From the NCBI RefSeq assembly GCF_002079055.1, contig NC_047493.1:558001-622000 (forward strand): 64,000 nt of DNA, written 5' to 3'. Shown here in pieces: positions 10,091 to 19,087 of the stretch (the first letter of the stretch is position 1; each line of letters opens with the position of its first letter). The position numbers and the translations under genes were made by a program. The notes beneath the pieces were generated by a model that saw only the letters and a program-made list of their open reading frames with translations, ran no database searches and had not been told where the DNA came from. This DNA is from Saccharomyces paradoxus (Eukaryota; Ascomycota; Saccharomycetes; Saccharomycetales; Saccharomycetaceae).

Positions 10091-10984
10091 CTATTTGGAA
10101 ATATTATTCAACATTTTCTTCAAACGCTTGTTGAACCTTGAATCAGCGTTATTATGCACCATGGCCACATGCCTTTTATAGGCGTCTTTGCGCTTGAAAG
10201 TTTTCTGACAGATGGGAAATGGGCAATTTAGTCCCGGGTACTTTTCTACTTTTAGATTTAACAATTTCTCCATCTCTACATCAAGCTCTCCTATATGTTG
10301 GGAGGCACAATGTCTTCTTAGGCCAGTTGCCTGTTGGAAACCCAATATTTTCCAGGGACATTGCTCTATGGGGCACTTACGCGGTCTTTCAAGGTTGAAT
10401 TCGTCCAAGTGCGCGGCAAACTCAAGCAATGTTGCGAACTTTTCAGAACAATGAGCGCAACGGTAACTTCCTCTTTTTGTTTGCCCTTCAGAAATTGAAC
10501 TGGATAATTTGGGGTCCTGATATAGCTGTTCCACGTGCGAGTTTTGCGGATAAGTTAAGAGGCACCGTGAAGGAGTCTGTTCTGTCGTATTGATCTTAAT
10601 AAATGCAGGATTTGCTTCTCTTTGACGTCCATAATTCATAAGATCTCTGAATTCCTGATCAATTAATGGTATGGTACAGTGCGTATTGTCCGTTATCTCA
10701 TCTAGCTGTAACTGAAGTGCTGTATCTCTCTCAGTAGGTGAATCAAAGTCATCAGTCTGTCCTTGAATTCCAGCTACAACCGCAACCGTGTTTTCTAATG
10801 ACAGCAGTAAACAATCTTCAGTACTGGAATGCAGGTTGAGATCCTCATTTAGAGGCGTAACTGAATATTCTTCCATATTTCGCCCTACGTCGTGCCAATG
10901 ATAAATCGGTTGCACTTCTCGTAAAACCTCTCTGCCCCAACACCCCTTCGAAATCGCACTGTTTTGTCCATAATATGGTGACAT
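10091..10984 (-). CDS. RME1: Rme1, zinc-finger repressor of meiosis
   Basis: A 297-residue C2H2 zinc-finger factor that represses IME1 and so blocks meiosis in haploids, and also activates CLN2. Three fingers lie in the C-terminal 125 residues: one starting C176/C179 (a degenerate form), one at C204 to H230, and one at C254 to H277. A basic C-terminal tail, needed for DNA binding in S. cerevisiae, follows. The N-terminal 165 residues are acidic and visibly diverged from the S. cerevisiae protein I remember (300 residues), with small length differences around residue 50, while the fingers are well kept. Confidence 0.95.
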   Translation of the reverse strand: MSPYYGQNSAISKGCWGREVLREVQPIYHWHDVGRNMEEYSVTPLNEDLNLHSSTEDCLLLSLENTVAVVAGIQGQTDDFDSPTERDTALQLQLDEITDNTHCTIPLIDQEFRDLMNYGRQREANPAFIKINTTEQTPSRCLLTYPQNSHVEQLYQDPKLSSSISEGQTKRGSYRCAHCSEKFATLLEFAAHLDEFNLERPRKCPIEQCPWKILGFQQATGLRRHCASQHIGELDVEMEKLLNLKVEKYPGLNCPFPICQKTFKRKDAYKRHVAMVHNNADSRFNKRLKKMLNNISK

Positions 10985-11373
10985 TAGTGCTTAAGTTCCC
11001 AAATTCCAGTAGGGAGCTAGCCAGGTTAACTGTATGATTTATTAAAGAAGGGCAATGACAGTTTCAATGAGTTAACACTCCAGAAATGTGTCCCCTCGAA
11101 GCAGCTGCTCTATCGTTAGTATAGATTTGGTCGATTTAGATATAAAAAATATTTACAAATGAATGGTAAAAAGAAGTGAAGCAAATGACACAAGACATAT
11201 TTGCCGCACTGCTCCCTTTTAATTCCCTCGAAGGCACTGGCCTTTGTTCTTTGCATAAGAAAAAGCCAGCAGAAAATGCGGTGATATATTTAAAAACATG
11301 CCCGGCCACTTTTTCTGCTGGTAAAACCTGCCGGAAAAGCTCGGATTTTCTTATCCAATATACGCCGACCTTT

Positions 11374-11393
11374 TGATGTAATCTATAACATCC
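11374..11393. promoter_or_regulatory. a1-alpha2 operator controlling RME1
   Basis: TGATGT, eight bases, then ACATCC: a near-palindromic match to the haploid-specific-gene operator bound by the a1-alpha2 heterodimer. It lies about 390-410 bases upstream of the RME1 start, and RME1 is known to be repressed by a1-alpha2 in diploid cells. Motif, spacing and gene all agree. Confidence 0.75.
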
Positions 11394-11889
11394 CACTCCG
11401 GCGGCCATTTTACGTGACGCAGCATCCCTTAGAGCAAGGTAAAAAAAAAGGTACGACGCTTTAGCTGCTTCTATCTGGCGTTTATGAATTCATAGGTGCT
11501 GCTCGATTACGCACGATAATTGATTCTGGTCCAAAGTCGCTTCATAAGGCAAAAAGAGAGTAAAAAAGTACTTTCTACATTCACATCAAAGATTAGAAAA
11601 ACTGTCCCTAGACGGCTCCCCTCTAATTTTGAATTAAATGTAGAATATGGAACTCTTAAGGGGTAGGTAGCCAATGGTGTGAGACCAGACTCTCTATCTA
11701 GCGTCTAAATATAAAATTTCACGGTTATTTCTTGCAAAAAAATGCGAAAAAGTTCGTCAACAGACATCATTAGAACCTGCTCATACAGACATTAATTAAC
11801 TATATATCCAAATGTTCACTTACTTATAATGCGCTTGTTTATCCCACGTTATTATTTTCTCCCCACATTATAGGTCAAGTGACCTCTTG

Positions 11890-11897
11890 TTACCCGG
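11890..11897 (+). promoter_or_regulatory. Reb1 site upstream of TAM41
   Basis: TTACCCGG with a G before it matches the Reb1 consensus, about 200 bases upstream of the TAM41 start, a normal place for a nucleosome-free-region factor. Confidence 0.5.
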
Positions 11898-12098
11898 ATA
11901 ATGTGAAAAAGGAAAGAAATCATACCCTTCAGCCTATTTAGCCATAAATAGTATAGAATGGATGTTTCGACGGGCAAAAGATTGTGAAAAAGGTTTTAAA
12001 CATTTGAAACTATTAATCGTGAGAAAGTCATAATTGGGTTGAGCTAATAATTTGAGCTAATAGAGAGTGTGCTTTTCATTTTGGTATTGTCTGAAATT

Positions 12099-13256
12099 AT
12101 GTTACGAGTTTCTGAAAATAATCTACGGTCTCTGCTAAAATGCCATTCAACTCACACAAGCTTGTTTAATAGGCTTCTCAGTACCCACATAAAGGAGGGG
12201 AGGAGTTCCATAGATGATGCTGGCATTATACCCGATGGAACTGTTTATGAAAGGCAAAATCACCACATCGAAGGAATTACTAAAGACAGTGATCTGGAAC
12301 TCTTGGAGAAAGGTATAAGGAAATCTGACGAAATGACTTCCAATTTTACCAACTATATGTACAAATTTCACAGACTGCCCCCCAACTATGGAAGTAATCA
12401 GCTCATCACCATTGATAAGGAGCTAAAGAAAGAGCTGGATGGTGTCATGTCATCCTTCAAGGCTCCATGCAGGTTTGCATTTGGTTACGGCTCAGGAGTT
12501 TTCGAACAAGCAGGGTATTCTAAGAGTCATAGCAAACCACAGATCGATATCATCTTGGGTGTCACATATCCATCGCATTTCCACTCTATCAATATGAGGC
12601 AGAATCCTCAGCATTATTCCAGTTTGAAATATTTCGGTTCCGAGTTCGTGTCTAAATTTCAACAGATTGGCGCAGGCGTGTATTTTAACCCATTTGCGAA
12701 CATAAATGGACACGACGTAAAATATGGAGTCGTTTCTATGGAAACACTTTTAAAGGACATAGCTACTTGGAATACATTCTATTTAGCAGGGCGACTACAA
12801 AAGCCTGTGAAAATATTAAAGAATGATTTAAGAGTGCAATATTGGAACCAATTAAATTTAAAAGCTGCGGCTACATTGGCTAAGCATTACACCCTAGAGA
12901 AAAATAACAACAAGTTTGATGAGTTTCAATTTTACAAGGAGATCACTGCTTTAAGCTACGCAGGAGATATTAGGTATAAACTAGGTGGAGAAAATCCTGA
13001 CAAAGTTAACAACATTGTTACTAAAAACTTTGAAAGATTTCAAGAGTATTACAAGCCGATTTTTAAAGAAGTAGTTCTAAATGATTCATTTTATCTTCCA
13101 AAAGGATTCACATTAAAGAATACTCAGAGACTATTGCTCAGCCGTATAAGTAAATCAAGTGCATTACAAACCATCAAAGGTGTTTTCACTGCTGGAATCA
13201 CGAAGTCAATTAAGTATGCTTGGGCCAAGAAACTGAAATCGATGAAGAAAGGCTAG
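12099..13256 (+). CDS. TAM41: Tam41, mitochondrial CDP-diacylglycerol synthase
   Basis: A 385-residue mitochondrial matrix enzyme of the inner membrane that makes CDP-diacylglycerol from phosphatidic acid and CTP, the first dedicated step towards cardiolipin. The nucleotidyltransferase-type core is visible as GYGSGVF at residues 129-135 with an acidic PQID motif ending at D150. The N-terminal 30 residues are basic, serine-rich and low in acid, fitting a presequence. The frame is open ten codons further upstream, but only from a GTG; ATG 12099 gives the S. cerevisiae length and the expected MLRVSEN start. Confidence 0.96.
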   Translation: MLRVSENNLRSLLKCHSTHTSLFNRLLSTHIKEGRSSIDDAGIIPDGTVYERQNHHIEGITKDSDLELLEKGIRKSDEMTSNFTNYMYKFHRLPPNYGSNQLITIDKELKKELDGVMSSFKAPCRFAFGYGSGVFEQAGYSKSHSKPQIDIILGVTYPSHFHSINMRQNPQHYSSLKYFGSEFVSKFQQIGAGVYFNPFANINGHDVKYGVVSMETLLKDIATWNTFYLAGRLQKPVKILKNDLRVQYWNQLNLKAAATLAKHYTLEKNNNKFDEFQFYKEITALSYAGDIRYKLGGENPDKVNNIVTKNFERFQEYYKPIFKEVVLNDSFYLPKGFTLKNTQRLLLSRISKSSALQTIKGVFTAGITKSIKYAWAKKLKSMKKG

Positions 13257-13604
13257 TTCATTCAATGTAATCTACACATTCCCTTTTATCAAAACTTTAC
13301 TCTATCGCCGTTTTATCTCTTATGAAAACTTAATCTATTCACATTCCTAATTTCTGGCGTCGGTCAATATTTATTCATTTTTATTTTTCCTTCTTCTAGA
13401 TAATATACATTTCCCCATATCGCCATCCAAATTGTCCTTCAACGGTAACCTGCATTCTGGGACGAGGATCATACGTCCCAACATTTGCAAAGGACGTCGT
13501 ATTTATAAACTCATCGTAGTAGTTAAGGGAGTACTTTTATTTTTTTCTATTGTCAAGGTTGTATTACAATTATACTTTATAACTTGAGATATTTAAACAA
13601 GTTT
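13257..13604. other. TAM41-TFC4 convergent spacer
   Basis: Spacer between converging 3' ends; AT-rich with TATA-like stretches suited to 3'-end formation. No gene recognised. Confidence 0.5.
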
Positions 13605-16600
13605 TTAAACACTTAAATACTTCTCCATGAGGTTATCAGCCAACTCAACATTTCCACTTTGCTGATATATTATAATACTGTTATAGGCAGCATGTTTTTT
13701 CAACTTTTCATCATCGTAATTTTCTAGAACTTTATTATAATATTCAATTGCAATCGATACCAGACCGATTAAATGGAAAGCACGCCCTAAGTTGTAATCT
13801 GCTTCTTGCTTTTCCAAATCCGTATATAAGCTCTTCCTTATTTTATAATAACGATATAAATATCGTAATCCATGGAGAATTTGGAAATGCCGTTGAGCTG
13901 TTAGTCTCTGCATCGCACGATGTATATGCGATAGTCCCATTAAAAGGTTGACCATTGGATCGTTTGGGATATCCTCTTCTAACCTCGTTAAATACTGTAG
14001 AGCTGAAAGAAAACCCCTACTGGAGTACAGCAGAACGGCGTAGATATAATATAGATATGGCGACGACTTTTTATTAGGGTTGTACACTTCTTTGTTCGTT
14101 ATTGAGGCTTGCCCATTAACCTCAGTATTATATCTACAACTGTCAAAAGCTTTCAGTTGTCTTAAGAAAAATTTTTGTTGAATAGTGGAGCTCAAGATAT
14201 TCAGGGAAGAGGGTCCCTGGCATAAAGAATACATAAATACCTGCAAAACTTTCCTATTGAATTGAAATTGATTTAGTAAACCTCTTAAATTTTCAGCCAA
14301 TTCTTCTTCATTATCCATTTGAAGAACAATAGCTAATTTAACAAATTTCATCATTTTAACCCTTTCTGGATCCTGGAAAAATACGTTCACTTCCTGGGCT
14401 GTTTCTACCACACTCAAGCCGTCCTCAACACTTTGATACTTTGCAATCACTAAAGAAAGTTCCATAAATAACTCAAACCATTCTTCATACGACAGCCCTC
14501 TCAACTCTGTGGCAGAAGTTAAGGTTACTCTTTCCTCCATTAGCGGTCCTTCAAACACACTGTCTCCTTCAGCCAATTTGGACAACCTTTCGATCTGGAA
14601 ATCAAGTTCAGTGTTAAATTTTTTGGTTCTTCTTAAAATTCCGATGAATTTTCTAGACCTACTTTTCATGAAGAAGTTTTTAACACTTGAAAATATATCG
14701 ACCAATTCAGAAACTGTATTGATCCATACAGAGGCCTGTTTGGCCTCATTAAGACCTGCGTTTAATTCAAATTTTTTGATCTTTTCATACTTATCCACAA
14801 CTTTTGCCGTTATTCTTCTTTCCCTTTCTATTCTCTCTCTTTCTGCGTCATAAGGCGTGCGTTTCTTTTTCCTGAAAGTTCTAAACTTACTATCCTCCAG
14901 TAGCGGTTTACTAGAAATATCGTTCGACGTATCGTTAGAGCTTTTTTCAGTGGAGATCCTATGGAGTGTTTCATCGACCTGATGTTTTCTCATTTCTACA
15001 ACATCAACTAACATATGCTTAAAAGTCTCTGGATCATTTAAGTGATAGTAAACTTCCGCGAGAGATACGCGAATATCTAAGTCACCTGGCTCAGACTTTA
15101 TGGCTAGTTCATAAAACTCTTTAGCCGTTTCATAGCTCTCCGTTTCTTTGTAGCATCTTGCTAGCGGTTTAAAGACGTCAGTGGTACGCCATTCATCAAG
15201 AGACAATAACGGCGTAAAGAAATCAATAGCCTCTTTATACTTTTCGGCCCTTGTTAAAGCAGTCGCAGCCTCAAAATACAAATCCGCAACATCACTGAAA
15301 GTTTCATCATACAGACATTGGAAATGATTCAGAGCTTCAACAAGATTATCTGTGTTCAATCTTAACAATCCTAATCTAACTCTAATATCGATTGGAATAT
15401 TATACGATTTTTCCTTTTCTGCAGCAGGTAGCGAATCAAAAGTGCTGTTTTTGAACCTTCTATTATCAAATTCTGAATCATCCGGAACACCATCCCAAAA
15501 TTCTTGACTTTCGCGGCGTTGAATCCAACGTGCACATTTTTTAATTGTCTTTATGCCATCGACCTCACTAACTGCGAGTTTTAAGAAAAGTTCCGCAAGA
15601 ATGTTTAAAGAAGACCAGTCAAATGGTATGCATTTATACTTTGCATTGATTTTTTTCCAGTTAATATCCGGAAACATCTGCATATCTTCATCTTGCTCAG
15701 GGGGTTCCTTTTCGTCTCCATCCTCCTCTTCTGCCCCGCTCTCCTCATCCGAAGAATCTAAAGCATTTTCTAAAGCAGCCAATATGGCTTTCCTTCTTTC
15801 GACATTCGCATTGAACACTTTCATATAAAGCTCAATTGAATCATCAATCCTATCATAATCGACATAAAGAATGGCCAATTCCCTCAATATGTTCGCATCA
15901 TAAGGATTGTATATGTAAAGTCTTTGGAAGCCATCTAAAGCTCTTGCCAGCTGACCTGTCTTCTTGTACAGCATTGACCGGCGATATATCGATTCCCATT
16001 CCATAGGATTCAAACTTATTACTCTAGAAAAGCAGTAGATTGCTTGTCTAACATGATCTAAATCAGCGGACAATATGGCGACTATCTTCCAGAATTCCCA
16101 ATCGGAGGCATTCAAGTGAGCTGCCAGAAACCAAGAGTTACAACAATCGTTAAGCCTTCCTTGCAATTGATATATATCTCCCAGTGTCTCATACGCAGCA
16201 AAGTTACGTGCATCTTTTTTGATGACTTCATTAAATAATCTTTCGGCCACTTGTAGATCGTTTCTGACAAAGGCTTCATTCGCTTGAGAAAGTAATTGCG
16301 CTACTTCTGGATCAAGTACTCTCTCTTTTCTTTGGCGGCCGTAAGATTTACTCTTATCATTTTTCTTCTTCTTTTTTACTTTAAAGTTACTTGCTTCCCT
16401 AATCGCATTCATGAAATCTTCTTCGTCGTCTTCAGATATTTCCCCATAGTCCGAGAACTCTGCTAATAAAGAACTGTCCCGTTCAGAATTGTATTCATCT
16501 TCGCTTAATTGTAGATCATGAGCCACATCCTCATCATCATATTCCTCATCCTGTATTAAATGCTTATAGTCATCAATATTACCATACAAACGTTCTTCAT

Positions 16601-16676
16601 CTTCTTCATTAACCTTACCCGTATCAGGGCTTTCTCGTTCAGCTGATTGCTCCTTTTTCAATTTTCTTGCTGCCAT
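13605..16676 (-). CDS. TFC4: Tfc4, TPR subunit of TFIIIC (tau131)
   Basis: A 1023-residue subunit of the tauA module of TFIIIC, which bridges promoter-bound TFIIIC to TFIIIB (Brf1 and Bdp1) for tRNA and 5S rRNA transcription. A strongly acidic N-terminal region (about 20-105) is followed by a lysine-rich stretch and two blocks of tetratricopeptide repeats, one from about 120 to 310 and another from about 430 to 570, with further TPR-like helices near the C-terminus. The open frame runs 12 codons upstream, but only to a TTG; ATG 16676 (MAARKLKKE) corresponds to the S. cerevisiae start (1025 residues there). Confidence 0.97.
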   Translation of the reverse strand: MAARKLKKEQSAERESPDTGKVNEEDEERLYGNIDDYKHLIQDEEYDDEDVAHDLQLSEDEYNSERDSSLLAEFSDYGEISEDDEEDFMNAIREASNFKVKKKKKNDKSKSYGRQRKERVLDPEVAQLLSQANEAFVRNDLQVAERLFNEVIKKDARNFAAYETLGDIYQLQGRLNDCCNSWFLAAHLNASDWEFWKIVAILSADLDHVRQAIYCFSRVISLNPMEWESIYRRSMLYKKTGQLARALDGFQRLYIYNPYDANILRELAILYVDYDRIDDSIELYMKVFNANVERRKAILAALENALDSSDEESGAEEEDGDEKEPPEQDEDMQMFPDINWKKINAKYKCIPFDWSSLNILAELFLKLAVSEVDGIKTIKKCARWIQRRESQEFWDGVPDDSEFDNRRFKNSTFDSLPAAEKEKSYNIPIDIRVRLGLLRLNTDNLVEALNHFQCLYDETFSDVADLYFEAATALTRAEKYKEAIDFFTPLLSLDEWRTTDVFKPLARCYKETESYETAKEFYELAIKSEPGDLDIRVSLAEVYYHLNDPETFKHMLVDVVEMRKHQVDETLHRISTEKSSNDTSNDISSKPLLEDSKFRTFRKKKRTPYDAERERIERERRITAKVVDKYEKIKKFELNAGLNEAKQASVWINTVSELVDIFSSVKNFFMKSRSRKFIGILRRTKKFNTELDFQIERLSKLAEGDSVFEGPLMEERVTLTSATELRGLSYEEWFELFMELSLVIAKYQSVEDGLSVVETAQEVNVFFQDPERVKMMKFVKLAIVLQMDNEEELAENLRGLLNQFQFNRKVLQVFMYSLCQGPSSLNILSSTIQQKFFLRQLKAFDSCRYNTEVNGQASITNKEVYNPNKKSSPYLYYIYAVLLYSSRGFLSALQYLTRLEEDIPNDPMVNLLMGLSHIHRAMQRLTAQRHFQILHGLRYLYRYYKIRKSLYTDLEKQEADYNLGRAFHLIGLVSIAIEYYNKVLENYDDEKLKKHAAYNSIIIYQQSGNVELADNLMEKYLSV

Positions 16677-17035
16677 CACGGATTCACTCAGGGTTTCTTT
16701 CTCTAGTTCCAATCAAATTCTTCGTTGACAGATGTTATTGCACAATGCGCTGCCATTATTATCGTTCGTCTATTCCTAGCCGAAGCGCCTTAAGAAAAAA
16801 TAAGTGTCCACATTGGGAAAATATGCCTTTACGACGAAAAAGTCGACCTTGCGTTCAACGAAAGAGAAAGTTCCTTTTTGGGTCAGGTGGCGAAAAGTAA
16901 AGGTAGTCAAAAAGTAATCCTGGCTAGTTATGTAAATAGGGAAGAGATGGGATGTAGTTTTCAATAGATAATAGGACAGACAATAGCAAAGGAAAAGAAA
17001 AAAATACCGAGGTGATACTATAAAATATATTAAAA
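16677..17035. other. TFC4-UFD1 divergent promoter
   Basis: A 359-base shared promoter. The notable element is a proteasome-associated control element at 16886-16895 facing UFD1. No other gene seen. Confidence 0.55.
16886..16895 (+). promoter_or_regulatory. PACE (Rpn4 site) upstream of UFD1
   Basis: GGTGGCGAAA, a variant of the Rpn4-bound element GGTGGCAAA, about 140 bases before the UFD1 start. Ufd1 belongs to the ubiquitin-proteasome regulon driven by Rpn4, so site and gene fit. Confidence 0.65.
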
Positions 17036-18121
17036 ATGTTTTCTGGCTTTAGTTCTTTCGGCAGTGGAAACGGTTTTGTTAACATGCCTCAAACGTTTGA
17101 GGAGTTCTTCAGATGCTACCCTATAGCTATGATGAACGATAGAATACGGAAGGATGACGCAAACTTCGGCGGGAAAATCTTCCTGCCACCAAGCGCTCTA
17201 AGCAAGCTATCTATGTTGAATATAAGATATCCCATGCTTTTTAAACTAACTGCCAATGAAACAGGACGTGTGACGCATGGGGGTGTTTTAGAATTTATTG
17301 CTGAAGAGGGCAGAGTCTACTTGCCACAATGGATGATGGAAACTTTAGGCATACAGCCAGGATCCTTATTACAAATTTCGTCTACTGATGTACCCCTGGG
17401 CCAGTTTGTGAAGTTAGAACCCCAGTCTGTAGACTTCTTAGATATCTCCGACCCCAAAGCAGTCTTGGAAAATGTACTGAGGAATTTTTCGACTTTGACT
17501 GAGGACGATGTTATTGAGATCAGCTATAATGGTAAGACATTCAAAATTAAGATTTTAGAAGTGAAACCAGAATCATCATCGAAGAGTATATGTGTCATTG
17601 AAACGGATTTAGTAACAGACTTTGCTCCACCTGTAGGGTATGTGGAACCCGATTACAAAGCGCTGAAGGCTCAGCAAGACAAAGGAAAAAAGAGCACCTT
17701 TGGTAAGGGCCAAGTTTTGGATCCCTCAGTGCTTGGACAAGGATCAATGTCTACAAGAATTGACTATGCGGGCATTGCCAACAGTATCAGAAACAAACAA
17801 TCTAATTTTGTAGGTCAAGGACAAAATATATCCGGTAAAGCTCCAAAAGTGGAACCCAAACAAGATATAAAAGATATGAAAATAACTTTTGATGGTGAGC
17901 CCGCCAAGTTAGATTTGCCCGAAGGCCAATTATTCTTCGGTTTCCCAATGGTACTACCGAAGGAAGACGAAGGGAGCGGCAATGGTAGCAAATCCAGCGA
18001 ACAAAATTTTCATGGTCAAGGGATCTCGCTAAGGAAGAGTAATAAAAGAAAAACAAAGAATGACCATGATTCATCTAAATCCAAGGCCCCTAAGAGCCCC
18101 GAAGTAATCGAAATTGACTAA
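17036..18121 (+). CDS. UFD1: Ufd1, substrate-recruiting cofactor of Cdc48
   Basis: A 361-residue protein that forms a heterodimer with Npl4 and brings polyubiquitinated clients to the Cdc48 ATPase, for ER-associated degradation and other extraction steps. The N-terminal 200 residues are the conserved double-psi barrel domain (MMNDRIRKDD near 32-41, LPQWMM near 96-101). The C-terminal half is low-complexity and holds two SHP boxes for Cdc48 binding, at about 258-265 (FVGQGQNI) and 325-332 (FHGQGISL), then a lysine-rich tail. Length equals that of S. cerevisiae Ufd1. Confidence 0.97.
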   Translation: MFSGFSSFGSGNGFVNMPQTFEEFFRCYPIAMMNDRIRKDDANFGGKIFLPPSALSKLSMLNIRYPMLFKLTANETGRVTHGGVLEFIAEEGRVYLPQWMMETLGIQPGSLLQISSTDVPLGQFVKLEPQSVDFLDISDPKAVLENVLRNFSTLTEDDVIEISYNGKTFKIKILEVKPESSSKSICVIETDLVTDFAPPVGYVEPDYKALKAQQDKGKKSTFGKGQVLDPSVLGQGSMSTRIDYAGIANSIRNKQSNFVGQGQNISGKAPKVEPKQDIKDMKITFDGEPAKLDLPEGQLFFGFPMVLPKEDEGSGNGSKSSEQNFHGQGISLRKSNKRKTKNDHDSSKSKAPKSPEVIEID

Positions 18122-18523
18122 AAGTTGTATACATATATACAAATTATAGGGTCTTAGACAGATATATAGAGCATTTTCAAGTCAACAGATCTTTAAATCC
18201 GAGGGGTCTATGCATTGCATTAGCTTTGCTGCATTTGGTGTTCGTTTAGTAAAATATATACGTGCGCGGTTGCGCGATATTTCCCTAGCTTAATGCCGAA
18301 GTAATTCCCTTCGTTTATTCACACTCAAATCTATTGTGTTGTTGAAAAATAAAAAAAAAGAACCAGGTTATATAATCGGGAGCTGATCTGTATATAAATG
18401 AGGGAAAACAATATTTCATTGTTCCCAAGTCATATCTTTAACTCGATTTTTTTATTCTTCCTCCACAAAAAGCAACTCTAAGGCAAACAAGTTTTAAAAA
18501 TCCTTACATATACTAAAAATAAA
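18122..18523. other. UFD1-SCM4 intergenic region
   Basis: Tandem spacer with a TATATAAA box near 18391, about 130 bases before SCM4, a normal TATA position. No gene recognised. Confidence 0.5.
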
Positions 18524-19087
18524 ATGCAAGTCTCTCCAGCTATTGTAAAAGGTATCGCAGTCTCATCATTAGGTTTATACGCCGGTATTCTAACTTCTTC
18601 TACTGTGATCTCCATTACTACCCCAATAAACGTTTTAACTCAACATTTGAAAAATGTTTTGTGCACATTAGGATGCTGGAGCACCGTTTTGGGTGGTATA
18701 GCCACTGGCGCCTTTGGCCTCAGCTATTACTTAGCTGCACCAGGTGAAAGGCCAAACTACCTTCTATGCGGGTTAGGTGTCGCCCCATTATCAGCAGCCT
18801 ACTTATACTTAGTATCACTGTTCAATCACAAGTTAGCCCCAAAATGCACACGTGATCAGAAAGATTTAGAAAAGCAAAAGGATGAGAAGTTACCTCAAAA
18901 TCACCCAGATGTTAAAGATGGGGAAGCGGCATGCCCATTCTCAAAGATGAACAACGCCAAAACCTTAAAACCTGAATCCGAAAGAAGCGTGAAGTGTCAC
19001 TCATACATGTCATTACACATGTCCATTGTAACTGGTATAACAATTTTTACCTTTGGTAAGTGCATCTTAGATGGATTCAAAGCATGA
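18524..19087 (+). CDS. SCM4: Scm4, mitochondrial outer-membrane protein
   Basis: A 187-residue small membrane protein. Hydrophobic segments lie at about 5-28, 42-66, 78-98 and 163-183, with a lysine-rich hydrophilic loop between the third and fourth. It was first found as a suppressor of cdc4 mutants; its molecular role is unknown. It is a paralogue of the mitophagy protein Atg33. Length equals that of the S. cerevisiae protein. A CACGTGA sequence (Cbf1 core) lies just after the stop codon, at 19097-19103. Confidence 0.93.
   Translation: MQVSPAIVKGIAVSSLGLYAGILTSSTVISITTPINVLTQHLKNVLCTLGCWSTVLGGIATGAFGLSYYLAAPGERPNYLLCGLGVAPLSAAYLYLVSLFNHKLAPKCTRDQKDLEKQKDEKLPQNHPDVKDGEAACPFSKMNNAKTLKPESERSVKCHSYMSLHMSIVTGITIFTFGKCILDGFKA

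Larger units (their letters stand above)
10985..12098. other. RME1-TAM41 divergent promoter region
   Basis: 1.1-kb shared promoter region. The RME1 half holds an a1-alpha2 operator (11374-11393) and Ace2/Swi5-like CCAGC sites at 11266-11271 and, reversed, 11316-11321. The TAM41 half has a Reb1 site (11890-11897). A 90-codon minus-strand open frame (11136-11408), at the position of the unconfirmed S. cerevisiae YGR045C, covers these regulatory sites and is probably not a protein gene. Confidence 0.55.

Noticed and set aside
11136-11408. 90-codon minus-strand frame, position of YGR045C
   Set aside because: It covers the a1-alpha2 operator and Ace2/Swi5-like sites of RME1, differs in length from the 120-codon S. 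cerevisiae frame as I remember it, and has no domain. Not listed as a gene.
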